Shown here in pieces: positions 29,108-36,671 of a stretch of 37,892 nucleotides of DNA. The stretch is taken from contig SFMU01000018.1 in NCBI GenBank assembly GCA_004552965.1, forward strand, positions 1 through 37,892, given 5' to 3'. The notes beneath the pieces were generated by a model that was given only the letters and a program-made list of their open reading frames with translations, was not told the DNA's origin and searched no databases. Every line of letters starts with the position of its first letter. Within the stretch, counting starts at the first letter, position 1. Source of the stretch: Bacteroidales bacterium. Its GTDB lineage: Bacteria; Bacteroidota; Bacteroidia; Bacteroidales; UBA932. The translations under genes were made by a program, and so were the position numbers.

Positions 29108-30460
29108 ATGATCGTAATGAAGTTTGGCGGCACGTCCGTCCAGGATGAAGAAGCTATCGGCAGAGTCATTTCCATCGTGGGAAGCAGACTCGTGGAGAAG
29201 CCGCTGGTAGTAGTTTCGGCCCTCGCCAGGGTTACCAAAGTCCTCTGCGCGATAGCGCAGGAGGCAGAAGCGCAGCATGAGGATGCTGTCCGCACGAATC
29301 TCAATCTCTTGAGAGAGCGCCATTTCAATCTGGCAAAGGCTCTCCTGAATGAAAGGCCGGACCTTCTTGAAAACTGTCTGAAAGACATCGAGGCAAGAAT
29401 CAGCCATCTTGAAAGATTCGTGACAGGAGTGTGCCAGATCGGCGAACTCTCCCTCAGAAGCGAAGCGAGGATCATCTCCACCGGAGAGCTCCTTTCCTCG
29501 ACCATCATCGCCTATGCATTCAATGCCAGGGGAATATCCTGCAACTGGATCGATGCGAGGAGGATGATCACGACGAATGACAACTACATGTCGGCAAGGC
29601 CCGATCTGGAGATCACAGAGGCCAATGTCAAGCGTATCATAGGCATGGAATCGAAGGGCGTGGACCTTGTCCTTACACAGGGCTTCATCGCTTCGACCTC
29701 CGAGGGCAGCACTTCGGTTCTCGGCTTTGAGGGTTCCGACTATTCTGCCGCCATATTCGGTATGGCTCTCGGTGCTTCCCGCGTCGAGATCTGGACTGAC
29801 GTCGACGGCATCCGGTCCGCAGATCCGAGAGTCGTCTCCAACACCAGGAGAATCGAGTCACTTTCCTATGAGGAGGCTGCCGAAATGGCTTCCATGGGCG
29901 CCAGGGTTCTCCATCCTCTCACTATCGAGCCTGCCCGCAAGAAGAATATCCCGATCGTGGTCCTGAACTCCAAGAATCCGGAGTGCAAGGGTTCCACCGT
30001 GCTTCGTGCCGATGAGGCTCCGGACGGTCCTAAATCCGTCGCCAGCCGCTCCGGTATCCTTTATGTCAAGGTGACTTCGACGAAAATGGATGGTGTCACG
30101 GCAATGCTGGGAAGGGTGTTCGCCCCTCTCTATGCCAACAGGGTTCCGGTAACCCTCGCCAAGGCGACAGAGTCCGAGGTCTATCTTGTCCTTCCCGAGG
30201 AGGTCGCCGGACTGGCTCCGTCTCTCAAGGCGATCGAAGCCTGGGCCGATGTGACGGTCTACCGTGACAAGGCTCTCATCTCAGTGATCGGCCGCAACAT
30301 CGTGGGCCTCGAGGGACTGGGAGACAAGGTGATCGAGACGGCCGGGAAGGTCTATGTGGCCAATGTGAGCGCCAACATGCTCAGTGAGAACTTCGTGATC
30401 GACACCGAGAGACTTGAGGACACCCTGACCGGGATCCATGACTATATATTCGCAAACTGA
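29108..30460 (+). CDS. lysC: Aspartate kinase (monofunctional)
   Basis: The 450-residue protein begins with the aspartokinase motif MKFGGTSVQ. FTGVCQIGELSLRSEARIIS and LTQGFIASTSEGSTSVLGFE with GSDYSAA are also characteristic. Two C-terminal ACT regions (about 310-450) would bind a feedback inhibitor. The length fits the lysine-sensitive monofunctional class, without a fused homoserine dehydrogenase. It phosphorylates aspartate, the first step to lysine and diaminopimelate. It is followed one base later by dapB. Confidence 0.95.
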   Translation: MIVMKFGGTSVQDEEAIGRVISIVGSRLVEKPLVVVSALARVTKVLCAIAQEAEAQHEDAVRTNLNLLRERHFNLAKALLNERPDLLENCLKDIEARISHLERFVTGVCQIGELSLRSEARIISTGELLSSTIIAYAFNARGISCNWIDARRMITTNDNYMSARPDLEITEANVKRIIGMESKGVDLVLTQGFIASTSEGSTSVLGFEGSDYSAAIFGMALGASRVEIWTDVDGIRSADPRVVSNTRRIESLSYEEAAEMASMGARVLHPLTIEPARKKNIPIVVLNSKNPECKGSTVLRADEAPDGPKSVASRSGILYVKVTSTKMDGVTAMLGRVFAPLYANRVPVTLAKATESEVYLVLPEEVAGLAPSLKAIEAWADVTVYRDKALISVIGRNIVGLEGLGDKVIETAGKVYVANVSANMLSENFVIDTERLEDTLTGIHDYIFAN

Positions 30461-30461
30461 T

Positions 30462-31139
30462 ATGCTTAAAGTCGTCATTTCCGGCTACGGCCGCATGGGA
30501 CACATGATCGAGAGTGTCCTTCAGGAAAAAGGAATCGTCTGCGCGGGCGCCAGCGAGGACATAGTCAGCTTCGATGAGGATCTTGCAAGGGAGTGCGTGT
30601 GCATCGATTTCACCTGTCCGGATGCTTTCCGGGCCAACTATCCGGCCCTTGCCTCGAAATTCAAGGCGGTCGTAGTCGGGACTACGGGATGGAATGACAT
30701 CAGGGACGAGGTCATCCGCTGTTTTGAGGAAAAGGGGACTCCGATGATATATTCATCGAACTATTCCGTCGGAGTCAATGTGCTTACCGCTGCCGTCGAG
30801 GTGGTCTCGAAGTATCTGTCGAAGGCCGGAGGCTATCACCCGTACATCGTCGAGAAGCATCATGTCCACAAGCTCGATGCTCCAAGCGGCACTGCCAAGT
30901 CCCTTGCCGGAGTGGTGTCGGACTCCTTCTCCGAAAAGTTTGACGTTTCTTCCGTCAGGGTCGGCGAACTTGCCGGAATCCACACCGTGGGCTTCGAAGG
31001 GGAAAACGACCGCATCACCATCGAGCACGAGGCCTTCTCGCGCAGGGTTTTCGCCGAGGGGGCGGTCGTTGCCGCGCAGATGACGGAAGGGCTCAGCGGA
31101 GTCCACGAATTCAAGGAATTGTTCTTCAAGGACAGATAG
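30462..31139 (+). CDS. dapB: 4-hydroxy-tetrahydrodipicolinate reductase
   Basis: The protein has 225 residues from the ATG at 30462 (MLKVVISGYGRMGHMIESVL), one base after the lysC stop. A longer frame starting inside lysC is rejected. The Rossmann motif GYGRMG and the substrate motif EKHHVHKLDAPSGTAK are both present. It reduces the DapA product with NAD(P)H. It is slightly shorter than most family members (about 240-270), but no motif is missing. Confidence 0.95.
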   Translation: MLKVVISGYGRMGHMIESVLQEKGIVCAGASEDIVSFDEDLARECVCIDFTCPDAFRANYPALASKFKAVVVGTTGWNDIRDEVIRCFEEKGTPMIYSSNYSVGVNVLTAAVEVVSKYLSKAGGYHPYIVEKHHVHKLDAPSGTAKSLAGVVSDSFSEKFDVSSVRVGELAGIHTVGFEGENDRITIEHEAFSRRVFAEGAVVAAQMTEGLSGVHEFKELFFKDR

Positions 31140-31161
31140 AATACCAGAAAACTTTTGAAAT

Positions 31162-32040
31162 ATGCCTGAACTTGTACTGAAAGGCTGCGGTACAGCCTTG
31201 ATAACGCCATTCAGGAACGGAGAGATCGATTACGATGCCTACCGTGTCCTGGTCAGAAGGCAGCTGGAGGCAGGAATCGATTTTCTCGTGCCTCTTGGAA
31301 CGACTGCCGAGACCCCTTGTCTTGACAACGGGGAGAAATGCGAGCTTATGCGGCTCTCGAGGGAGCTCTGTCCGGATCTCCCGCTGGTGGTCGGAGTCGG
31401 GACCAATTCGCTTTCCCAGACTCTCGCAAACATAAGGATGCTTGGAGAATACGGCCCGGATGCCTATCTTGTCGTCGTCCCTTATTACAACAAGCCCACG
31501 CAGGACGGGATCTATGAATATTTCAAAGCCGTCGCCGAGAATGCCGACAGACCCATAATCGCCTACAACGTCCCCGGCAGGACCGGCACGAACATGACGG
31601 CCGCCACAACGCTTCGCCTGGCCGGGATTCCGGGCATCATCGCCGTCAAGGAAGCTTCCGGAAACCTTGCCCAGATTGTGGATGTCATCCGCGAGGCACC
31701 GGAAGAGTTCTCGGTCTTCAGCGGCAATGACGACCAGACCCTGCCTCTGATGGCCTGTGGAGCCGATGGTGTGATCTCTGTGGCTTCGAACATTGCTCCG
31801 GAGCAGGTGATAGGCCTTGTCAGGGCTGTCCAGGCAGGTGATCTCAAGGCTGCTGCCAGGGCCAATTCCGACCTGGTCCCTCTCTTCAAGGGCTGTTTCG
31901 TCGAGAGCAACCCGATTCCTGTCAAGGCGGCTCTTGCGCTGATGGGATACTGTACACCTGAGATGCGTCTGCCTCTTACCAAGGCGGGACAGGCGACTTT
32001 CGACACAATGAAAAACATAATTGACAATCTGGGAATATGA
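31162..32040 (+). CDS. dapA: 4-hydroxy-tetrahydrodipicolinate synthase
   Basis: The 292-residue TIM-barrel protein has the substrate motif GTTAETPCL, the catalytic tyrosine in YNVPGRTG and the Schiff-base lysine in AVKEASGN. It condenses pyruvate with aspartate semialdehyde. The stop codon overlaps the dapD start (ATGA), suggesting coupled translation. Confidence 0.97.
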   Translation: MPELVLKGCGTALITPFRNGEIDYDAYRVLVRRQLEAGIDFLVPLGTTAETPCLDNGEKCELMRLSRELCPDLPLVVGVGTNSLSQTLANIRMLGEYGPDAYLVVVPYYNKPTQDGIYEYFKAVAENADRPIIAYNVPGRTGTNMTAATTLRLAGIPGIIAVKEASGNLAQIVDVIREAPEEFSVFSGNDDQTLPLMACGADGVISVASNIAPEQVIGLVRAVQAGDLKAAARANSDLVPLFKGCFVESNPIPVKAALALMGYCTPEMRLPLTKAGQATFDTMKNIIDNLGI

Positions 32041-32798
32041 TGGATTTTTTTGAAATATGCCACAAGCTCGAGACCGGTGAGATCCGCGTCGCGCAGAAGC
32101 AGGACGGGGTCTGGACCGTCAACACCTGGGTGAAGGAAGCGATCCTTGAAGGCTTCCGGATCGGCAAGCTCATGGACATGTCTGAGGGCCACTTCGCCTT
32201 CTTCGACAAGGACACCCTGCCGCTTCGGAAGTTTACTGCAGAGGACAGGGTGAGGATAGTGCCGGGAGGAAGCAGCGTCCGCTGTGGCTCCTATCTCGCG
32301 CCGTCCGTCATCATGATGCCTCCGGCCTATGTGAACATCGGAGCCTTTGTCGATGAGGGAACCATGATCGATTCCCATGCCCTTGTCGGCTCCTGCGCCC
32401 AGATCGGCAAGCGGGTGCACATCTCGGCAGCTTCCCAGATCGGAGGCGTTCTCGAACCTGCCGGAGCCCTTCCGGTCATCGTCGAGGACGATGCCTTCAT
32501 CGGCGGCAACTGCGGAATCTATGAAGGAACCATCGTGGGTGAAGGCGCGGTTCTCGGTTCCGGAGTCATCCTGACCAAGGGCACGGCACTGTACGATGCC
32601 ACGACAGGGGAGTTCGTACCGAAGAACGCGAGCGGAAGTACTGCAGTTCCTCCTGGAGCCGTCGTGGTCGCCGGAAGCCGTCCTATGACCAAAGGCCCAG
32701 GAAAGGATGCAGGCATCAGCATCTACACTCCTGTGATCGTGAAATACCGTGACGGGAAGACCGCTGCATCTGTCGAACTCGAGTCCCTCCTGAGATAA
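32037..32798 (+). CDS. dapD: Tetrahydrodipicolinate N-succinyltransferase
   Basis: The 253-residue protein has the DapD left-handed beta-helix. Characteristic stretches are AYVNIGAFVDEGTMIDSHAL, VGSCAQIGKRVHISAASQIG and GGVLEP. The N-terminal IRVAQKQDGVWTVNTWVKEA matches the E. coli protein, but the domain before it is about 35 residues shorter. It uses succinyl-CoA to acylate tetrahydrodipicolinate, committing the cell to the succinylase route. The start overlaps the dapA stop; an ATG one codon later is also possible. Confidence 0.93.
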   Translation: MMDFFEICHKLETGEIRVAQKQDGVWTVNTWVKEAILEGFRIGKLMDMSEGHFAFFDKDTLPLRKFTAEDRVRIVPGGSSVRCGSYLAPSVIMMPPAYVNIGAFVDEGTMIDSHALVGSCAQIGKRVHISAASQIGGVLEPAGALPVIVEDDAFIGGNCGIYEGTIVGEGAVLGSGVILTKGTALYDATTGEFVPKNASGSTAVPPGAVVVAGSRPMTKGPGKDAGISIYTPVIVKYRDGKTAASVELESLLR

Positions 32799-33712
32799 TG
32801 CTCCAGCGTTTCAGCAAATACCACGGGGCCGGCAATGACTTTCTCATCGCCGACAACCGGGACGGCCATCTGTCCCTTTCGGAAGAGGTGATAAGGCATC
32901 TGTGCGACCGCCACACCGGTTTCGGTGCCGACGGGGTGATGCTCCTCGAATCCGGCTCCGGAAAGGATTTCAACATGGTGTACTTCAATCCGGACGGTTC
33001 GGGCGGGATGATGTGCGGCAACGGAGGCCGTTGCATCGTCGCTTTCGCTGCGGATTGCGGAGCGGTCTCGCCGGACTCCACGATAGTCTTTGATGCAGCC
33101 GACGGGGAACACATCGCTTCCATCCCTGAAAACGGGATGAAAGGGGAGAAGACCGTGCGTCTCAAGATGAAGGATGTTTCGGGGATCACTGCCTATCCGG
33201 AAGAGGATGGTTTTTTCCTCGACACGGGCACGAGGCATTATGTGAAGTTCGTCAGCGGACTGGCGGACTATCCGGTCCTGTCGGAGGGCCCTGTGCTCAG
33301 GCATGACTCCAGATTCGCTCCGGTCGGGACCAATGTCAACTTCGTCGAGGTGGCCGGTGGTCCGGCTTCCACGGTTCGGACTATTTGTACTGCGAAAGGC
33401 GATTCATCAACCCTGGAGGCGGAAGGTCAGGCCTCCACGGTTCTTTCGATCAGAACTTTCGAGAAGGGTGTCGAATATGAAACACTCGCCTGCGGGACAG
33501 GAATCGTTGCAAGCGCCATGGCTTCCTTTGTGCGCGGAGTCCCGCCGAGCCGGACCGCCGGAGAGGCTGTCGCATATTCAGTCAGGGCAGCCATCGCCGA
33601 CCTGTCCGTCGAATTCGTTCCCCACAGGAATGATGGCCTTTTCTGCGCTTCGGATGTCTATCTGACCGGTCCGGCCTGCTTTGTTGGCTATGTCGAAGTG
33701 CAAATCGATTGA
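32798..33712 (+). CDS. dapF: Diaminopimelate epimerase
   Basis: The 304-residue protein has both catalytic cysteines of the family, in MMCGNGGRCIVAFA and LACGTGIVASA. The N-terminal motif KYHGAGNDF is also present. It converts LL- to meso-diaminopimelate, the peptidoglycan and lysine precursor. The start shares a base with the dapD stop (TAATG). It is a little longer than the usual 270-280 residues, with extra sequence around 190-225 (TICTAKGDSSTLEAEGQAST). Confidence 0.96.
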   Translation: MLQRFSKYHGAGNDFLIADNRDGHLSLSEEVIRHLCDRHTGFGADGVMLLESGSGKDFNMVYFNPDGSGGMMCGNGGRCIVAFAADCGAVSPDSTIVFDAADGEHIASIPENGMKGEKTVRLKMKDVSGITAYPEEDGFFLDTGTRHYVKFVSGLADYPVLSEGPVLRHDSRFAPVGTNVNFVEVAGGPASTVRTICTAKGDSSTLEAEGQASTVLSIRTFEKGVEYETLACGTGIVASAMASFVRGVPPSRTAGEAVAYSVRAAIADLSVEFVPHRNDGLFCASDVYLTGPACFVGYVEVQID

Positions 33713-33742
33713 ATTCCAACCTATTAACTAATCAATATCGTT

Positions 33743-34567
33743 ATGAAACAAAATCAGGATTACAAAAATGCTGCTCTGGCCGCATTGAAGGGCAACTGGC
33801 CTTCAGCCGTCCTTGCCATGCTGGTGTACTTGTTCATCTCTGTCATCGCTGTTTCGCCGAATGTGGTTTCACAGGTGCAACTTGCGTTGAATCCTTCTGC
33901 CAGCGGTTTCTTCGCCAATCATTCAGGCGCAACGTCAGGCTTCATCTACCTGATGGAACTTCTGGTGCTCTACCCTCTCGTGAAGGGTTTGTTCAATACT
34001 CTCAACAGGCTTCTTGTCAATGGGGATGCCGACCTTGTCCGTGGCATGTTCAATTCTGCCCTGACAAAGTACTGGCGTACCGTCCTTGCCTCATTGCTGC
34101 AATTTGTCTTCATCTTCCTCTGGAGCCTTCTGCTCATTGTTCCGGGCATCATCAAGGCGTTCTCATATTCAATGACCTGGTTCATTCTGGAAGACGAGCC
34201 TGAACTTTCCCCGAACAAGGCCATAGAACTGAGCATGGCGATGATGAAAGGACACAAGTTCGACCTCTTCTACCTTTATCTCAGCTTCATCGGCTGGGGA
34301 ATACTGTCGTTGTTTACTTTGGGAATCGGACTGCTCTGGCTTACGCCTTACATGTACACTTCCGTGGCAGCCTTCTATCAGGATGTCAAGGCTGATTTCA
34401 TGGCAAAACGTGAACTTGCAGCAGTGCCTGCCGCCCCGGCATCTCCTGCTGCCCCTGCTGCTCCGGCTTCAGTTCCGGCAGAAACACCGGCTCAGGAACC
34501 TGAAATCCAGGCTCCCGCAATAAAGGATGTGAAAACTGAGAATCCGGAGGATTATATGCCTAGATAA
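33743..34567 (+). CDS. DUF975-like integral membrane protein with an Ala/Pro-rich tail
   Basis: The 274-residue protein has about five to six membrane segments (AVLAMLVYLFISVIAV, IYLMELLVLYPLVKG, LLQFVFIFLWSLLLIVPGI, FIGWGILSLFTLGIGLLWLT). The central motif ILEDEPELSPNKAIELSMAM plus MKGHKFDLF is typical of DUF975 proteins. The C-terminal 50 residues are a low-complexity Ala/Pro/Glu tail, probably cytoplasmic. No function is established for the family. It is 30 bases after dapF and may be co-transcribed. Its 3' end overlaps the convergent rimM gene by eight bases. Confidence 0.8.
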   Translation: MKQNQDYKNAALAALKGNWPSAVLAMLVYLFISVIAVSPNVVSQVQLALNPSASGFFANHSGATSGFIYLMELLVLYPLVKGLFNTLNRLLVNGDADLVRGMFNSALTKYWRTVLASLLQFVFIFLWSLLLIVPGIIKAFSYSMTWFILEDEPELSPNKAIELSMAMMKGHKFDLFYLYLSFIGWGILSLFTLGIGLLWLTPYMYTSVAAFYQDVKADFMAKRELAAVPAAPASPAAPAAPASVPAETPAQEPEIQAPAIKDVKTENPEDYMPR

Positions 34568-35084
34568 GGCCCTCAGGGATGGACATGGTCAGAGTCGCTG
34601 ACTCTTCGTCGACGGACAGGACAAGATCTTCGTGAAAAGGAAGCATCGCCTGTCCGTTTTCCGTTTCGATGTACAGGCAGGGGTTGCCGGGGATGTCCTC
34701 GTAGCCGGTGATCGTTCCGGCCGGGTGTCCTTCTCCGTCCAGAAGAGACCATCCGATGAGGTCGTCCAGAGTCAATTCATCGTCATCCTCTTCGTAGCCG
34801 ATGATGGCCTCCGGTCTGACATAAATGTCCTTTCCGACGATTTCCTCGGCATCGTCCAGGTTGTTGACTCCGGTCAGCCGGACCAAGGCTCTGACCGAGC
34901 CTCTTCTCGTGAATGATTCGATAAAAAAAGGAACCGGCAGTCCATCAAACATGATGAACACCGGTTCGGTAGTCTTTAAAGTCTCAGGTCCTGTTTCGCG
35001 GAAGCCTATGAGGGTCTCGCCTTCGGTACCGTTTGACTTCAGTACCCGGGCTATCTTCAGAAGTTCTGATTCTGCCCCGGTCAT
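34560..35084 (-). CDS. rimM: 16S rRNA-processing protein RimM
   Basis: The protein has 174 residues from the ATG at 35084 (MTGAESELLKIARVLKSNGT). The open frame extends upstream into rpsP but that extension is out-of-frame rpsP sequence. It has an N-terminal RimM beta-barrel (LIGF...PVFIMFDGLPVPFFIESF, VRLTGVNNLDDAEEIVGKDI) and a C-terminal PRC domain (DLIGWSLLDGEGHPAGTITG; MLPFHEDLVLSVD). It assists 30S head maturation. It follows rpsP by four bases, the usual rpsP-rimM order. No trmD is present here. Confidence 0.92.
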   Translation of the reverse strand: MTGAESELLKIARVLKSNGTEGETLIGFRETGPETLKTTEPVFIMFDGLPVPFFIESFTRRGSVRALVRLTGVNNLDDAEEIVGKDIYVRPEAIIGYEEDDDELTLDDLIGWSLLDGEGHPAGTITGYEDIPGNPCLYIETENGQAMLPFHEDLVLSVDEESATLTMSIPEGLI

Positions 35085-35088
35085 CGGC

Positions 35089-35637
35089 TTAGGCCTCTGC
35101 AGGTGCTTCTGCTCCTTCAGCAGCGGCAGCCTCTTCGGCAGCCTTTGCCGCAGCAGCTTCCTCGGCAGCTTTTGCAAGCTCTTCGGCTTTCTTTGCGATA
35201 GCCTCAGCCCTTTCTGCATTTACCTTCTTTTCGGCATCGAGAGCGGCCTTTGCCTTGGAAGCGGCGTCCTTTGCGAGACCGTCCTTCTTGGCGGCAATCT
35301 TTGCATCTCTCTGTGCCTTCCAGGCGTTCCACTTCTGATCTGCCTGCTCCTGGGTGAGGGCTCCCTTAGCTACACCGCCATCGAGGTGGTTTCTGAGGAG
35401 AACACCCTCGTAAGAGAGAATTCTGCGGGCAACGAGAGTAGGTTCGGCACCGACCTTGAGCCATGCAAGTGCCCTTTCGTTGTCGAGAAGGATGGTTGCA
35501 GGGTTCGTGTTAGGGTTGTAGGAGCCGATCTGCTCGATGAAACGTCCGTCGCGTGGTGCGCGACTGTCAGCCACAACAATGTGGAAGAATGCGAAATTCT
35601 TCTTTCCGTGGCGCTGGAGTCTGATTTTTACAGCCAT
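35089..35637 (-). CDS. rpsP: 30S ribosomal protein S16 with long C-terminal extension
   Basis: The 182-residue protein starts MAVKIRLQRHGKKNFAFFHI, then VVADSRAPRDGRFIEQIGSY, the S16 core of about 80-90 residues. The remaining 90 or so residues are rich in Ala, Lys and Glu and likely helical. Such a tail is common in Bacteroidetes S16. Its function is not known to me. It is co-transcribed with rimM. Confidence 0.96.
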   Translation of the reverse strand: MAVKIRLQRHGKKNFAFFHIVVADSRAPRDGRFIEQIGSYNPNTNPATILLDNERALAWLKVGAEPTLVARRILSYEGVLLRNHLDGGVAKGALTQEQADQKWNAWKAQRDAKIAAKKDGLAKDAASKAKAALDAEKKVNAERAEAIAKKAEELAKAAEEAAAAKAAEEAAAAEGAEAPAEA

Positions 35638-35675
35638 TGTGAATCTGTCTTTAAGTTGTTGTGATAAAACCGTTT

Positions 35676-35729
35676 GTCTTCAACCCGTGAAGACGGTGCA
35701 AAGATAATCAGAATTTTTCTGAAAAAAAA
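35676..35729 (-). promoter_or_regulatory. Promoter and 5' hairpin of rpsP-rimM
   Basis: The minus strand reads TATCTTTG at 35706-35699, a full TAnnTTTG match. The -33 position is only a T run. The spacer contains a short palindrome (CAGAATTTTTCTG, 35709-35721). The start should be near 35692. The transcript would begin with a perfect seven-base stem, GTCTTCA 35676-35682 with TGAAGAC 35688-35694. Confidence 0.65.
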
Positions 35730-35780
35730 TTTTGCACTTTGATATTTTGTTCCTACATTTGCAATCCCAACGAGTTGGGA
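35730..35780 (+). promoter_or_regulatory. Promoter and leader hairpin of tRNA-Leu
   Basis: TTTTG (35730-35734), then 19 bases, then TACATTTG (35754-35761), a perfect Bacteroidales promoter divergent from that of rpsP. The expected start near 35768 lies within a hairpin, TCCCAA 35765-35770 with TTGGGA 35775-35780 around CGAG. Confidence 0.75.
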
Positions 35781-35790
35781 AGACATACAT

Positions 35791-35873
35791 GCGGTAGTGG
35801 TGAAATGGTATACACGCTACTTTGAGGGGGTAGTGGGCGTTAGCCCGTGTGAGTTCGACTCTCACCTACCGCA
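35791..35873 (+). tRNA. tRNA-Leu (GAG)
   Basis: The acceptor stem GCGGTAG pairs with CTACCGC. The anticodon stem CTACT/GGTAG encloses TTGAGGG, giving anticodon GAG. A long variable arm (GGGCGTTAGCCC) and T loop TTCGACT complete a class II tRNA. CCA is not encoded. An intrinsic terminator follows at once. Confidence 0.95.
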
Positions 35874-35874
35874 C

Positions 35875-35913
35875 AAGGAGACAAGTTCGCAAGAACCTGT
35901 CTCCTTTGTTTTT
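35875..35913 (+). terminator. Terminator of tRNA-Leu
   Basis: AAGGAGACA (35875-35883) and GTTC pair with GAAC and TGTCTCCTT around a GCAA tetraloop, interrupted by one mismatch. TTTGTTTTT follows. Confidence 0.85.
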
Positions 35914-36007
35914 CTGCAAGCCCCTGAAAATCTTTCGATTAGGCCGAAGGATGGATTCATGGAAGTCGTGAGATGATGAACTTTCCAGATCAAAAACTCG
36001 GCAGATA

Positions 36008-36037
36008 TTGCAAGATTTAAAAGATTTTGTACCTTTG
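36008..36037 (+). promoter_or_regulatory. Promoter of the candidate small RNA
   Basis: TTG (36008-36010), exactly 19 bases, then TACCTTTG (36030-36037), a full -33/-7 match. No protein gene follows within a normal leader distance. Confidence 0.75.
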
Positions 36038-36042
36038 TGTCA

Positions 36043-36113
36043 GTCATTGGGATTAATGACTGTTAGAAAAGATAAAGCAGACACTTACCCTTAATAGGTG
36101 TCTGCTTGTTTTT
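36043..36113 (+). ncRNA. Candidate small RNA of about 70 nt with its own promoter and terminator
   Basis: The predicted start (about 36043) is followed at once by a hairpin, CAGTCATT 36041-36048 with AATGACTG 36055-36062. An A-rich linker then leads to an intrinsic terminator: AAGCAGACAC 36075-36084 with GTGTCTGCTT 36098-36107, extended by three inner pairs and followed by TTTTT (36109-36113). The only possible reading frame is 12 codons from 36056 and runs into the terminator. It lies downstream of tRNA-Leu and upstream of a toxin-antitoxin pair, on the same strand. I do not recognise the family. Confidence 0.6.
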
Positions 36114-36123
36114 AAAGAAACAC

Positions 36124-36201
36124 AACCGAGGGGAGGTACTGAATGCAAGGCCTGATAGTTCTTTCACTCTGTAATACCTACTCCTATCCCCTTGGTTTTT
36201 T
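36124..36201 (+). terminator. Second structured element ending in a terminator-like stem and T6
   Basis: AACCGAGGGGA (36124-36134) pairs with TCCCCTTGGTT (36187-36197) with one wobble, and AGGTA (36134-36138) can pair with TACCT (36175-36179) inside it. The apical region is about 36 bases. A run of six T ends at 36201. It could be the 3' domain of a read-through product of the upstream small RNA, or an independent insulator before the toxin-antitoxin genes. No promoter of its own was found. Confidence 0.5.
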
Positions 36202-36335
36202 CTTATGCTCATTCTTTGCGGGGCAGGGGCATATTCAGGAGATTCCCAACATTTCCCGACCTGGGCAAGTTGAAAAAGGTTTGTGATCTGGCTGATGCTT
36301 GCGGCGTGGCGGTGGGGCTCGGCTCCCATCTCACG
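36202..36335. other. Intergenic stretch without a recognised gene
   Basis: Between the structured element and the toxin-antitoxin operator there is no gene I can support. Short open frames exist on both strands, including a minus-strand one of 103 codons over 36063-36374, but it runs antisense through both RNA hairpins. Confidence 0.5.
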
Positions 36336-36364
36336 AAAACGTGTACCAATTTGGTACTCGTTTT
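36336..36364. promoter_or_regulatory. Operator-like 29-bp dyad over the toxin-antitoxin promoter
   Basis: The centre is the perfect palindrome GTACCAATTTGGTAC (36343-36357). Outer arms AAAACG (36336-36341) and CGTTTT (36359-36364) extend it with one mismatched pair. A -33-like TTTG (36350-36353) lies inside the dyad, 20 bases before TATATTTA (36374-36381). Type II antitoxins of the YefM group bind such palindromes to repress their own operon. Confidence 0.7.
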
Positions 36365-36394
36365 GAAAATGCATATATTTACACTGTGTAATAA

Positions 36395-36670
36395 ATGAAC
36401 GTTATGGTCGTAGTAAGCAGCAGAGAATTCAGAGCCAACCAGCGCAAGTACTTTGACTTGGCTCGCACCAACGATGTCGTGATTACCTCAAGGTCTCATG
36501 GCAGCTTTCGCCTTGTCCCTGTTATGGAGGACGATACCCTTATCGACAGAGCCACTTTGGACGCTAAAATCCGTCAGGGTATTGCCGATTACGAGGCTGG
36601 CAAGGTATACCGGATGAACGATGGAGAAAGCACCGAGGATTTTCTCGGCAGGATGATTAGCGAGAGATGA
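36395..36670 (+). CDS. Type II antitoxin, Phd/YefM family
   Basis: The 91-residue protein has a YefM-like N-terminal DNA-binding half (MVVVSSREFRANQRKYFDLA, then NDVVITSRSHGSFRLVPVME). Its acidic C-terminal half would wrap and neutralise the toxin. The start could be 36395 or the ATG at 36404, whose product begins MVVVSSREF as is usual in the family. The stop is one base before the toxin start. The complex probably represses transcription through the dyad at 36336-36364. Confidence 0.88.
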   Translation: MNVMVVVSSREFRANQRKYFDLARTNDVVITSRSHGSFRLVPVMEDDTLIDRATLDAKIRQGIADYEAGKVYRMNDGESTEDFLGRMISER

Positions 36671-36671
36671 T

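Noticed and set aside
35085..35219. 45-codon N-terminal extension of rimM
   Set aside because: The extension lies wholly inside rpsP in another frame, and its Lys/Arg/Leu-rich sequence is out-of-frame S16 tail. The ATG at 35084 matches the RimM family start.
36056..36094. 12-codon frame inside the candidate small RNA (MTVRKDKADTYP)
   Set aside because: It has no ribosome-binding signal or run of regulatory codons, and the terminator is not followed by a gene it would attenuate.
36063..36374. 103-codon minus-strand frame in the toxin-antitoxin upstream region
   Set aside because: It crosses both terminator-like hairpins antisense, has no promoter that I can see, and has no recognisable motif. 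A structured RNA on the plus strand explains the region better.
36192..36398. 68-codon plus-strand frame before the antitoxin
   Set aside because: It starts inside the T-rich terminator element and passes through the 29-bp operator. A weak look of an enolase-type motif (GVAVGLGSHL) is too short to support a gene.
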